In this document: positions 12,801 to 26,042 of the stretch, one piece after another
Layout of the letters: the number at the start of each line of letters is the position of its first letter
How positions within the stretch are numbered: the first letter of the stretch is position 1
From: Albula goreensis
Lineage: Eukaryota > Chordata > Actinopteri > Albuliformes > Albulidae
Direction: 5' to 3'
Assembly: GCA_022829145.1 (NCBI GenBank)
Contig: CM040746.1
Coordinates: 16,242,290 to 16,306,289 of the forward strand
DNA: 64,000 nt
Notes under the pieces: generated by a model
Databases searched by the model: none
Seen by the model: the letters and a program-made list of their open reading frames with translations, nothing else
What the model was told of the DNA's origin: nothing
Program-made: the position numbers and the translations under genes

Positions 12801-14689
12801 TGGGGAGCGTGTGACAGGCGACCTCCACTGTGCCCTCTTTACTCCCCCCATATTTATCACCATCACAGAGAACCCAGCTAACTTCCCTCTGCACCGCAGA
12901 ACCTCTCCAAGCACTCCTTTGCTTTTCTCTACCAACCCAATCAGAAGAGGAGACAGGTATGATCATGAAAGGAGGCTGGCCCACTGCAATGACAAGAGGA
13001 GAGGGGGAAACGCAGGTTTTCTCAATACCTGATGTGTGTGATACATGACAACCGAAACAAGCATGCTATAAACCACTATCTGGGTTTATCGAGGGGGTCA
13101 ACCAAACGCAATTGGATGGCTGGGCGCTTCCAAGTTCCGAAAGGCATGTGAGAAATGTCCGAGTGGTGCATTAGAGGGAGAGATCAAACGCTGCCGGTCA
13201 CTTTGGTCCCCCTCAGTAAGGTTTGAGGATCTGTCTACTCTACGCCAGCTGCAGTGGTTACCAGAGAGACCGCGATAAACACGAGAGGGATCGGCGAGTG
13301 AAGCCTGGTCACAGCTATTACTCATCTCCTCCAAACGGGGCCTGCTCACTGTCTGCACTGACATCACTGCTGCTTTGAGGGTCTGGGCATGACATCACTT
13401 CCTGTCCCTGTCTCAACAATCTTAAGAGATATGATAACACCTCATTTGCTATTACAATGCACATACATTCACTTCCTTAAGATAATTTCTTTATTTGACA
13501 CCCAAATATACATTAAACACTAAACAACAGACCATGAACAATAATTGAGATTCATCAATAAGTAAAACTGGATCATTGGACATGACATTAAGATGGGGCA
13601 AAATTCCAGGAATTTCTGATTTTGTTTCTACACAGGAAGTGACAATTATGTCGTTGTTACTGCTATACCTGCACTGATCTTGTAAATTTGAGCTCTGGTC
13701 ATGAGGTCAATTGGAGCTAATGAAGTGACGCTCTCAAGCAGACAGAGTCATTCACATTCTGAGTCAGAAAATCTTTTTATATTCTTGTGTGTAATCAGTT
13801 CTGAGTAAAGTGGTATTCTTTTAAATGACTAACATTTCAGCAATGTGTTGTTGATTACATTTTGCAAGCTGATGTTTTCTATCTTGGTCAGTGATAACAG
13901 CCCACAGTGTGAGTAATGTAATTCACCCACCATAAGAGAAGTCCGACACGCTCTCTGTGTTACTGCAGTTCCATGCATGACACCCAGACACTGAACCTCC
14001 ACACTGATTTGGGGGGCTGGGAGAAGGTAGGAGCTGGATAAGGGTAAGAGGTTGTTTCCATGGGAACAGTCTGATTATTGGCCTCAATGACATCATCACA
14101 CTGGAGCAGTTGGCCCATGTGTGGCGGGGCTGCATGTCACCGTGGCAACATCCCAGATGGAAGACAGCGTACAGCACAGCCAAGAAGCCATATGGCACAG
14201 AATAGCCAGAGACAGAGCGAGAAAACGAGAAAGAGAGAGGGTGGGAATGGGGGTCCTACAGCCCTTAAAATTCGGGTGTAATAAATTACAACTTTGTACC
14301 CTCACAGGATATCAATGCCAGTCCAACTGCAACATGTGCTCCCCTCAGATGAGAAACTTGTAAAACAAAAGCAAACCAGCATTTAACTGCATTTAACTGC
14401 ATGTGGTGTAGAGTTGAGGTTCTCAGTTTACGCAGTGTAACTTAGCGGGCTGTTTTAAACCTGGCAGCTCTATGGCTGTGTCAATTCTTTCATCAACACT
14501 TCCCCTTCCTCAGCACGGCCTCTATTAAAGCTAACGCTAAAGAAATGACTGAGGCTGGAGGCATCGTTGTCCTCCTAAGTTCCACTCCCTCAGTGCGTCC
14601 CATGTCCTCCTTCCCCTTACATCCACTTCATCACATGCTCTACATTAGAGAACATGTCATCTCCGTCACAGTGCCAGTTCTCTTTGAAC

Positions 14690-14850
14690 ACCATGTGAAC
14701 TCCATCACAGTCTCCTCTACACAACAACTCCACTGTGTTACAGCCTCCTCTACCAAACATGTCAACTCCATCACAGTTTCCACTACCCAACAACTCCACT
14801 GTGTTACAGCCTCCTCCACCAAACATGTCAACTCCATCATACCTTCCTCC
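14690..14850. repeat. 66-bp minisatellite with 33-bp half-units
   Basis: The segments starting at 14695, 14761 and 14827 repeat with an exact 66-bp spacing. Each unit contains two related 33-bp halves, both beginning AACTCCA and containing ACAGYYTCC. The period is again a multiple of three, so frames stay open on both strands. Confidence 0.85.
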
Positions 14851-16044
14851 ATCCAAAATCTCAGCTCTGTCACATTAGCCATTCACTAAAAGCAGGCCTT
14901 CCCCCCTCAACAAGTCCACAGTGAGGTTTTGGATATCACCCTTGGGGAAACCAGCCACCAGCCTTGAATTTCTGCTGCCTGAATGTCTGAAAACTCCCAT
15001 CAAATACGGAGAAATTTTTCAGCAAAGGGAGGTAATAATGATTGAGGTAAATCCTGTGCCAGAAGCTTACAATGGTACAAGACTACCTTTCAGGAAGGTC
15101 TGCTTTCAACCACACTGAGTTCTTACACACAATCACTACCAAAGCCACCTCAGCCAGTCCTACTCAAGCTTTGCAAAGCAGCTGTCTTTCCCTGCAGTTA
15201 TACAGTGGCTGTATTGTCATTTAAGTCCTACTGGAGAACTGAAAAAGGCAACCGTTTACCATGCTGACATCTTGGCTTTCCCTGTGCATGTATCTTTATT
15301 ATTCAATAATTAATAAATTCTCCATGTCAAGAGGTGCTCTCCAACAGTTCAACCCACAGCCCCGCCTCTCGATGCATGCTTGAACACCAATCCAGGAGCA
15401 GCTACATCACCAGGGCAAGACAAGCAGGCCCACGACACCACCCCTGCAATGGCTATAATTACTCTTTTTACTCTATTAAGTGTAGTTGTTCTGTTAGGAC
15501 TCAGGGGTATAGGACATGAAGAACAAGATGAAGCAATGTGTTTTTATTATTCCCAGTGGATCAATTTACACCGATGTTTGCTCCTAACGTAGCTCAACGC
15601 ACACCACTAAGGAGAAAAGCAATAGCTACACAGCTTATTCATACAGTTCCCCCTGGTTGGGAGCACAGCATGTTTCCATATAGTAAGGGTGAGCTGCAAG
15701 CACGGCTATTGTTATGGCTACTCTGCATTCAAAAAACCGTTATAAATCTGTTATTATGTTGGAATCCATTTCCTATGGCTAGAACGTACACTGGCTCCAT
15801 CACAGCTTGTTAGAAAGTCATAACATTCACCATAACATTGTTTTGAACAATAGAATCTTGTATGGTACAAGTAAACATCCACCCAGCTTAATTTCTTTAT
15901 TCCCCAATTCTGTTTTCTGTGCTATTATACAAAAACATAGATGTAACGGACATAACACCTTCATACATAGACAAATGTGCAAAAACCTAATTACACATAC
16001 ACACACATCACATACATGCATACATGTACAGCAGAAATACAATA

Positions 16045-16083
16045 TACACACACACAGACACACACACACACACAGGTGCACAT

Positions 16084-16166
<83 letters not shown>

Positions 16167-16235
16167 CTTGCACACACACACATGCACACACACAGGTGTA
16201 CATGCACACACACACACACACACACAGGTGCACAT

Positions 16236-16272
<37 letters not shown>

Positions 16273-16289
16273 CATGCACACACACACAT
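16045..16289. repeat. Interrupted CA array with five CAGGTG interruptions
   Basis: A CA array with a pure 76-bp core at 16085-16160. It is interrupted by copies of CAGGTGCACATGCACA at 16073, 16159, 16193, 16225 and 16265. In the ebf1 pre-mRNA it is a UG array starting about 232 nt after the exon 11 donor. Confidence 0.95.
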
Positions 16290-16481
16290 TCACACACTAA
16301 AATTATCCTATGACTTGAATAAAAAGTGAGCCAAACAGCTCATTGAAAGCAGCTCAAATTCAGGCTAAACTGTTGGTAGACAGGGCACATCACTGGTGAA
16401 TATTATGTCCTACTTTTCCATACTGTCTGCTTGAGAGGGGCGTAAGGAGCCGATAGAAAGGGGTCATGATGAGTGGAGCTA

Positions 16482-16655
<174 letters not shown>

Positions 16656-17478
16656 TTACAACACAACATTACATTCAAATTCATTTTACTGTGGTCTGAA
16701 ACATACAGAGTACATTTTGATTCAACTCTTTGACAAAATGGTACACACAATTTTAATTGGCAAATTTTTTGTTCTCATTGAGATGCATTGAGCATAAAAT
16801 TAATGCACCTACTGGTTACTCGATAACAAGGAGAAAAACCGATAGACAAATGAATTACTGGACCAATTTTAACCACTTGTTCTGTTCAACTGATTTCAAT
16901 AAAATAACACTAGGGCTAAGAAGGAGAGCTACTTTTATGACAGATACCAAACTGAAGCAATCCAACCCAGATAATTTTACTTAATAGTCCACAGAGCTTC
17001 ATGAAAAGAGCTTTACCTGGCATGGGTAATTCAAAGTTTCTGTTCACCACACAAGGAGCCAAGTCTCTTTAATACATTAACAAAGACAGTCTTAGCACTA
17101 AATGATGACATCAGGTTGCAATCCACATTCCACAGAAACTGTACGGGAGAAAAAGTTTTTCTTTCCTCATTGATGAAAATAAGCACTGTAGACCATGCTT
17201 TATAATAAATCAGCAAATTTAGAAAAGTGGGGCAGGTTTAAACACGTGAACAAGTTAATGGAAGTAATTTCATATTCCCTTGATAGCAGATTGCCCTTAT
17301 TTATAAAAGTAAGTGTAAAAAGCTGGTACGCTATGTTAATATGGGGATTTGAGAGGACATTTACTTTAAAGTTAGCACTGCAATTACCTGGATAAACCCT
17401 TTATCTTGTCAGAAGTGATATGTAAATGGTTGTCAGTCAAAGCTGAGAGGAGAATGCTGTTTACAACTCAGACAGTGG

Positions 17479-17480
<2 letters not shown>

Positions 17481-17570
<90 letters not shown>
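17481..17570. repeat. Pure (GT)45 microsatellite
   Basis: Ninety uninterrupted bases of GT. It reads CA in the ebf1 pre-mRNA, about 870 nt before exon 11. Confidence 0.97.
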
Positions 17571-17574
<4 letters not shown>

Positions 17575-18300
17575 GAGAGACAGGGCAGGTGAGAGACAGA
17601 CACAAGGTCGTTTATCTGGGCACTTTGTAAAGAGGTCTGTGAAAACCTCGACTGAAATGCCCGAAAAAGAAAACAAAACTCTGATACAAAAAGTTTTGAC
17701 ATGGCAACTGTTTTTTTATGTCTTCTTTCAGTCAGTGAACAACTTCTGAGCATTCAGATAGCTCAAGGCTGACTACATTTTTACAATGACTATTTCCATT
17801 AAATGATTTAAAGCGTAGAATAAAAGACAACAAAACAATGAACGTCTGTTGTTAAAACAAACATTGTTTTGCTGGATGTCCAAATGTATGATATAGGAGG
17901 GATAATTAAGCTATGTTTCACTTTTGCACCAGAGCTGAAATGGTTCCTGGCCCTTTCCTCAGGCATACTGACCTAATAGACTCAGAGGCCTAAAAGCAAA
18001 TAATAACAAAATATTTGAAAAGCAATCTGATCCATTCCATATCGCTAAACATCCCCATCCCTGTAGCCTCAGCCCCAGCCCCAGCCCCAGCCAGAGCACA
18101 GTTCTCTCAGCCCTGTTTTCTTAACCCTGCGGGCCTTTGTCACGATGCCTGTGGTATTTTGACATGGAAACAATGACCCTTTCTTCAGCCTGGCTGCTGT
18201 TTGTTTACGTGTTTGTCTGTTGTGGGGCCTCTGCTGGTCCCTTTGGACTGCTAGCGCAGAGGCCTCTCTGTGATTCATTAAACCCCTGAACCAGCAGCTC

Positions 18301-18309
18301 AGGGAGAGG

Positions 18310-18343
<34 letters not shown>

Positions 18344-18351
18344 GAGGGAGA

Positions 18352-18422
<71 letters not shown>

Positions 18423-18438
18423 GGAGAGAGAGGAGAGG

Positions 18439-18474
<36 letters not shown>

Positions 18475-18479
18475 GGAGA

Positions 18480-18531
<52 letters not shown>

Positions 18532-18541
18532 GAGAGAGAGG

Positions 18542-18615
<74 letters not shown>

Positions 18616-18627
18616 AGAGAGAAGGAG
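18301..18627. repeat. 327-bp homopurine GA-rich tract
   Basis: Every base from 18301 to 18627 is A or G, mostly GA with GGGA interruptions; it continues with two pyrimidine breaks to about 18652. It is CU-rich in the pre-mRNA. Confidence 0.95.
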
Positions 18628-19179
18628 TGAGAGGGAGAGCGAGAGAGAGGGAATGGACTGTTGTCCTCTCTCGTGATCTGGACTCAGTGGCTGTTGTGGG
18701 AACCTCAGTGCAGGACTGTTGTACACAGGCCCTGTTTTTGGGGGACAGGAGGTGAACTCATCCCTGCATGTGCCCCAAGGACAGTCTCTGCGCACAAAGG
18801 TAATTGGTCCCATGGGCAGACTACCAACACAGCTTCTCCTTACTAAAGCATCCAATAAAAAAAATACACTAAAGTGGCATTTTATGGGAACCTTAGAACC
18901 CAATGCCTGATGTTTATACAGTATGATAGCTTTGCATTTGGCTTGTTTTTTTAATCTATTCTCGTGTCTCTCCAGAACGCTTAAAACCATTAGCTACCTT
19001 CGCAGCAAGAATCGAGCACAGCTAAATTAATATTTCAGCATCTGCTCTGACACTGCCACTGATAGCGTTGGGGAGAGAAGAAAAACAAGACACACACAAA
19101 AGCAAGACAGAGTCATTCTCTCTCTTTCATTCTCCCTCTCTCGTTCTCCCTCTCACGGACACACTCCCCGCTAGTACAT

Positions 19180-19480
19180 CTTTAATTTAACATAATGAAT
19201 CCCTTTTGTGGCAACAAAGCTTCAATTGTTAATCAAAAGGCTGTCAGAGATGACTGAGAGAGGAATTTGTTTCCTCCGGTCTTCCAGACAAGTGTAGTGT
19301 AGTGATCGACACTTAATACAAGCAATTAAATGAACGTGTTTAAATGTGGTAGGGAGCTGGTAGCTTGGGGGCGTTGTACATTGCGTGGCAGTAAAAACGT
19401 GACTTTCTGCTGTGACACAGGTAATTGAATTAGTCGCGTCTTAACATTAATATCTAACGGAAAATAAACAAAGTGCAGAT
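19180..19480. promoter_or_regulatory. Unique motif-rich stretch with inverted SOX-like pair
   Basis: Non-repetitive sequence with AACAAAG and AATTGTT in inverted order, 4 bp apart, at about 19213-19230. This is the arrangement used by SoxE dimers. TAATTG and CAATTA homeodomain-like cores follow. It is a candidate only. Confidence 0.3.
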
Positions 19481-21294
19481 TTGGGTGAACAGTGACATGC
19501 ATAGGAAAATAGCTGTGTTATTCAAATCTTCATGCTCTCTCTCCGTCTTTCTGAAATTCAGATTCAAATAGCTTTTCTTGGCAAAAAACATGACTGTCTG
19601 TACATAGCTTATCCACTTCTAAAATTACACTGCATTTTCCAACATGGATTTAATTAACTCTGAGGCATAATAGACTATTGTCCTCTCAACATACAATAAT
19701 TGTTTTGTGTTGGATGATTTGTTGATTTTTACTCCACTTTTTACATTTCAAACTAGTAAACAAGCTGGGAAGTTATTACAGTGTTACAAATGAGTAATAG
19801 GACTGGCCTTCTATAGGACACCATCTGTACAAACCCTTTAATCTGACTGAGCTGAAAGGCCTTCCTCCAGCATAAATGTGTCCTTGAGGAACAAAAACTC
19901 AAATGTGACAGAATAAGGAAGCAAATGGCATTTGAGGGCAGCGTGTGGCATACTAATGCCTCATAGTTAACTGTCCCTTGAGGTTTGAAATGGAAAAAAA
20001 TACTTTTATACACAATAGTTGGTAGCCTGTGCAGATTTCTTTCTCTGTGTCTCCCTTCTGTTGGCTCCTGCAGGCTAAATTTTCTTTTCCTGAGGGCAAG
20101 GGCCTACTTCTACTCAAACCCGAATCTGACGGGACAGGCTGCTGTCAGGCTGACTAATGGGCAGGGGAGAAGGAAAGCATCAGATGGCGTTGCGTGAACT
20201 CCTTCGGTATGCAGAAGGCACCCCCTTAGAGCTCCTTCAGCAGTCATGTGCCCTCGCGGCGCGAGGCACATCAGTCTCCACTCACCAGTGTTACCGCCTT
20301 GCGGCCTACGAGTGACCAACAAATGGGGGTAACAGACAAACAGACAGAGGGCTGGGGCTCACGTAGACCCACTCCCAGATTGTGGGCTGTTGCCACTCTG
20401 TCACACCAATCTGGGAGGCGAGGTGCAACCCCCCCCATGCACCAGACCATTGATTTAGTGAGCCTTGTCCTCAATCACGCTCCGATTTTCCCCCCATTAT
20501 CCACCATGTCTGCTGCTGCTGGGCTAGTTTCTGGAAAGCTGACCCAGAGTGGCTGCAAAATGGAAAGGTCACGCACTGGAACATGGAGACACGCACACCG
20601 TGTTGGTTGTTTAGGAGGAACACTGTCAGCCTCAATAACAGGGGAAGGCCATAGCGGCCCAATCACCAGGAATATTACTGACCATGATGAGGGCCATGTC
20701 AGTGCCCATATAGAGAAAACCAAACGTCTTAATTTGTCCCTCTCCGTCAGGGGAAACCTCACTGCCTGTCCACCCTCTGAACTGCTCCACTTTTGTTTGT
20801 TAACTGCACTCTACCCAGAAAACAACAACAGCTCAGCAATTACAGCCTTGACTGAACACTTCTTTGCTGGGAGAAAATAATAAAATCCTTGAAATACTTT
20901 CTTCTTGAAAAAACAAATACAAAACAAAAGCCTATGAAATGCTTTCTTGATTCCAGCAATAAAACTATCTGCATGCCCAAGCGAGTATCCATGTGTTTAT
21001 TTAAGCCTGGGAAGAAAAAAAAACAACATTTGAAGAAAATCGAAAACATGATGGAGAACAGACACATTCTAGCGATCAACATAAAAAAGGGCAGAAAGTG
21101 ACAGAGGCAAAAGCCCGGCCTGGCTGACAATACATCATATTTAAATAGACTTCCTGTAATTAGGGACAGGGAAGCGCGGCGTCGGGTCCATAACTCTTTG
21201 AAGCGTGGGATGGGGGAGGGATAATGAAGCGGGGCTGGGGCGGGGCATGTGTAAGAGCCCCATTAATGTGCTGATATAGAGATGGATGGGGTCG

Positions 21295-21350
21295 CTCCCT
21301 GTGTAAACAGCGCGCTGCAGTTGTAGACGTCTGTGGTTGTTTACTCCCCC
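21295..21350. promoter_or_regulatory. RUNX-like site between two inverted forkhead-like sites
   Basis: GTAAACA at 21303-21309, TGTGGTT (RUNX core) at 21332-21338, and TGTTTAC at 21338-21344 overlapping it by one base. The context is a unique, CpG-containing stretch. Confidence 0.3.
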
Positions 21351-21494
21351 TCATTGCTATCGATTTCTGCATTCGGCACAATCTTCTCACCAGCCAAGCA
21401 GATAATGTATACTTACAAGGGGGGGCGGCGGAGGAGAGAAGAGGGAGGAGGGTGCCAAATGAGTGAGGACTAGGAGGAGGTCTTTACAAACAAG

Positions 21495-21510
21495 TATATA
21501 TATATATATA

Positions 21511-21560
<50 letters not shown>
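21495..21560. repeat. (TA)9(GT)24 compound microsatellite
   Basis: TA units at 21495-21512 pass directly into GT units at 21513-21560. Confidence 0.95.
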
Positions 21561-21562
<2 letters not shown>

Positions 21563-24119
21563 AGGCTAAAATAAATGTAATAATTTAATAATTAATTTAA
21601 TAGAAGATTGTGGAAATAACTATTACACTTTGTAAATAATATTGTATCTTTACAATATTTTATATTGTAAATTTGATCTTTGTGCATGTGGTAAAAAATT
21701 CAGCATACATGGGGCAATCACAAAACTTAAAAAAATGAAAATTAAAAAAAGTATAACCACAAGCAGCACAATGGAAGTGTACACATTTCATAAAAGTAAA
21801 CATTTTAACAATGTGCACTGTCACCATTCGTTTCTGTTGTATTCCTTCCCCCTTGAAAATGTTGACCACAATAAGCTGAGCACAGTGTCAAATTAAGCAT
21901 GTATTTTCAGGTTTTATGGAAGATACGTCATTACCTCCTATTCTTCATCATGAAACAGGGTATTTCACGTCAGGCACCGCAAGCACACATTTGGGTTGAT
22001 ATCAGGAAAGTGGGGGCGGAACATCAGCGGGCCAAAAGGAGAGAGTTGCAAAATGTTGCTGCTTGCCCAATGTGATGAAGCACACTAGCTGCTCCTCCAG
22101 CACCACAGTGCACAAGAAACAAAAGAGGTATTCTCTCACTCCATAAATGCCATTTATCATCACATTTTGGTAACACATTTAAGGAAGTGTGACAGTATTC
22201 TGAATTTCCAGCAGAGAATTTTTCACTGAGGTTAGTGGCCATGAAAAGGATAGCACTCTGTAAAAGAGGGGAAAGCCCATAACTCAGAGCGAGAGATGAT
22301 CACACTGAACAAATGCTTTGGCTTCAGTTACATGTGCTTTAGCTTTAAAGAGGTAGTGCTGATACTAGGAATGACTGTAGAATGTATTGACAGACAAAAC
22401 ACATTGTGAATTTTGGCTGTTGTAGAATCACTCACTCATTCAGACAAGGTGAAGCATCATGTTTCTGTGCATGTGAATTATGTTGACTCAACTTTTTAAG
22501 ACACTTCTCTGCACTCTATACATTAAGCCCCATGCATTTTCACCAATGTTTTTTTGGTGAGCAGCTATTAGCATGTGCCATCCACAATAGAAATAATCAC
22601 AGAGCACATGGGGCACAAAGACAAATCTGGAAAGCCAAAGTAGGCCCAGACCTGCCCTCTGAAAACATCCCTCAGATGCCTTGATAGTGTAGATATGAAA
22701 ATGAGACATGTTCTCCCAAGACATTACCTCAGAGCTAAGGAACTGTGAGAGTTTTTTGTTTACTTATTCAGAGCTTTTCAAATTCACAAATTTGGCTGCA
22801 CACAGCAATTCAGAGAGACTCATTGCATGTTAATCAGAAGTCCTCATTGATATGTAGTGCAGATATATGGTTAAAAATACACACTGACACAAATGAGGAA
22901 GTGAAATGCCTTGTTTTTGCCCATCTCTTCGACCTCACCCTGACTTTCTCCAAATGTGGAACGACTTAAACCACAAGGGGGGTATTTATAGGCGACCAGA
23001 TTTGGGTTTTTTGTAACTGTTTTGTTGTTGCCCTCTCTCATGTATTTCTGATCAGCTCTAAGATGTGCGGTTTACGGGTCTCTCTGGACAGCATTAATGC
23101 GTTGTGGATAGAAATAGGTTGGAGGATGAGGCCCTCCAACCCCCCCATTTTAATTTATAAGTGTATTTTCCACAAAATTCTATTTGGCATATGGGTCACA
23201 GCAGAGTTTTATTTTTCTAATGCAACATTTTCCTGCCTTGCTTTTGTATTTTGAAAAAATATTTTCTTGCTATTTTTATTTTCTTATAATTTCTGCTCTT
23301 ACACACTGAGCTTAAGCCGAAAAATTCTTCATAATTTTATCAATGAAGAGAAAAAAAGGGTAATACAAAATGATTTAAGACAGCAATGTCCAAGAATGCT
23401 TCCTACTGCGAGCGGCCCAATGCCTCTGCCTCCACATGACATGCCCTGACACATTCACTGGGGACAGGCCTCTGTCGGGTCAATACCACAATCACACGCA
23501 AAATAGATGTCCCGTCAGACAGTCCCCTCCAATGTCCGAAAAAATAAAATCAAAATGAGTAAAACGCAAAAAGCAATAAATAAATAAATGAGCATCGTCC
23601 ACTCTTTGAAGGATTCCTTGCAATCACACGGATCAATGCTCATTGAAATTTCATGAAGTCAGATGCAGGATGCTTTATATTTCACAATAATGGCCCCAAG
23701 GACAGGAGGCCTAGGGAGGGAGGGTGAGGGAGGGGTGTATGGGGGTGAGGGGGTGGTGCTGGGAATAATTCTAACCCAAACTAAACATTAACAAATGGGC
23801 CAGAGCAAAGCACTGCACTCAATGCTTTGAAAAATTCTCCAGAACCCCACTGAACAGGACATGATCAAAAATATTGTGTTTAGTGTTCCACACTGAACTT
23901 GCTTATATAGTATAAACAGCATCATAACCTTTTTTTCTCATATTGAATTAGCCTTAAATGTCAAATAAGCATTGCAGCCCTACTCTGGAAAGAACATATT
24001 AAATGCTGAACAGCCAGTGACAAAAAAAACAAAAAACAAAAATGTCTCTCTCTGGTTATCGTGCTCCTTGTTGAAAGTGGCTTTGCTCCACTTTTTGGAT
24101 GAGAAACAGGCTAATATGC

Positions 24120-24330
24120 AGTAAATGCATAGTGTAGCGAGCGACAGGGAGAGCACGTGAGCGAGCAGGCAGGCCGTAGTCGAGGGCGCGGGCTGCCGAG
24201 GCTGTGCTGTGAACTGCTTGGGATAATTGGTTCTGAGCTCCGCGGTTTAACGAGCACTTGTGGGCTTTGTAAGGGGGCCGATAATATCAGTGAAATAATG
24301 AGTGCGGCGATGCTCCGCTCACCGCCCATC
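24120..24330. promoter_or_regulatory. CpG-rich unique stretch
   Basis: Many CpGs (GCGAGCGAC, CGAGGGCGCGGG, CTCCGCGG, GTGCGGCGATGC) surround AT-rich cores such as GGATAATTGG and GATAATATCAGTG. The composition is unlike the flanking AT-rich intron. No function can be assigned. Confidence 0.3.
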
Positions 24331-25073
24331 TCCTTCTTCTCGCTCCCTCTCTTTTCCCCCTTTTTTTCCGCAGGTCTGCCTCACTCAGGTGTGATCTCAT
24401 ACACTGTGGATGGGGGGTGGCGGGGAAGATCGATACGCGCAGCGGCAGGGCACTCGATAACCCTGAATTATTGCTTCATTTTTCTCCTTATTATAGATGA
24501 GTCCTGTTATTTTTCCCAACCCCCACCACCAAGGGATCGATACCTTACAATCTCATTTTTATCCATTTTTCCATAAACCCTGTGATTGCATTTATTTGGA
24601 AAATCCGACAAGCTAAATAAGGCGTTGCTTTTGGTGGAAAAAAAAAGAAAAAAGAAAAAAATGTTCACTGGGAATCAAGGGAATCCATACACATCAAATG
24701 GATTGCTTGTTTTCTTGATCCTATTCAGGGCCTGAAGTGAGTCTAAACACATCTGTGCTATGTTAGCTTGAAAATCTTTTTTTTTTAAGCAAATCAATTT
24801 TACTAAGTAAATTCTTTCAGCAAAAAACTATTTTATAAACAAAATTCATTTTTATGTTAAAAGTATTGATATTATATTAACAGCACTATCAGCCAGTTGC
24901 ACCAAAAGGATTAAATTAATCTGGTTTTTATGTCATCAAGATCACTTTATTAAATCTAATGGAGGTTATTTTTAGTCAGAGATGTGTTGCTTTACTTAAT
25001 TTTGAACTCAAGATTACTAAAACCACAATTAAGACATTAATCTGCAAAGTTACTATCTGCAACTATTAGTGTC

Positions 25074-25076
<3 letters not shown>

Positions 25077-25124
<48 letters not shown>

Positions 25125-25127
25125 TTT
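25077..25127. repeat. (TTTA)n microsatellite
   Basis: About 12-13 perfect tetranucleotide units. Confidence 0.95.
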
Positions 25128-25889
25128 CAAGGAGTGAAAGTTAATGAATGAAGAGAACTGGGTAAAAGATACTAAGATAATCATAATGTAACTTTCAATC
25201 ATACAAATTAATGACAATATAAACACAATACTTGATTTTATATGATGTGAAGAACCACCACTAATGTTTCAGGAGACTGATGTTAGTTATTGGACATTTT
25301 CATTACTCTTAATGAAGTTATCTGACAAAACAAATGTCAATATATGTATGGATATATTTTTGGCATCATCTATCTGGATGTTGACTTACAGCTAGGAAAA
25401 CTCTGTTAAAACAAATGGCAGTTTTTCTTAGATCGCAGACAATTTGGATGATTATAGAAATCTTATCAGCTGACTTAAAATTAGTGACTAGCCATCTGAA
25501 CTAACTTTCCTGTTTAGAATAGTTTTTTTAGATGTTGGTGTGAGGATATTATAGTTATTGCTATTGTAAAGGAACAAACATTCACGAGTGGTTTGAGAAT
25601 TAAGTGAAATGTAATTTGATGAAAGAATTATATTTTTTTCCATTTTGAAAGAAGCTGTAATCTTACGTGCCATGAGACATTGTGCATTTTAATGCAATGA
25701 AACCAGGCATGTGATTATGGGAAAATGTTACAGGCTTATAGCTCTGGAAACGCTACCAAGTTTAATCAACACTATCCTCTGCACAGGGTCAATAAAACCC
25801 CACTGAGAATTCACAAACGGGAAAAAAGATAAAAAGTCCATCTTGGTATAGCACTTTTATTTTATTGCCTTCATCTTCTGCGAGTGTAT

Positions 25890-26000
25890 GCTTTTGTGAG
25901 TGTTTGTGTGTGTATGTGTGTGTGTGTTTGTGTGTGCGTTTATGTGTGCTCTTGCATGTTTACAGCTATGTGCATATACTGTGTGTGTGCTTGCTGTGTA

Positions 26001-26040
<40 letters not shown>
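25890..26040. repeat. TG-rich repeat, pure TG at 26005-26040
   Basis: Imperfect TG/TATG-rich sequence ending in an uninterrupted TG run. Confidence 0.9.

Positions 26041-26042
<2 letters not shown>

Noticed and set aside
15807-16313. Cys/Val and Thr/His repeat frames over CA arrays
   Set aside because: Dinucleotide repeats are open in several frames at once; the same occurs at 17406-17753, 30086-30525 and 50140-50633.
18205-18990. 261-codon minus-strand frame rich in Ser and Leu
   Set aside because: It is the CT strand of the homopurine repeat, not a protein gene.
20248-20880. 210-codon plus-strand open frame, the longest one not caused by simple repeats
   Set aside because: No recognisable domain, signal or homologous family; no convincing splice context; it lies inside an ebf1 intron and overlaps open frames on the other strand. 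Chance frame in GC-balanced unique sequence.
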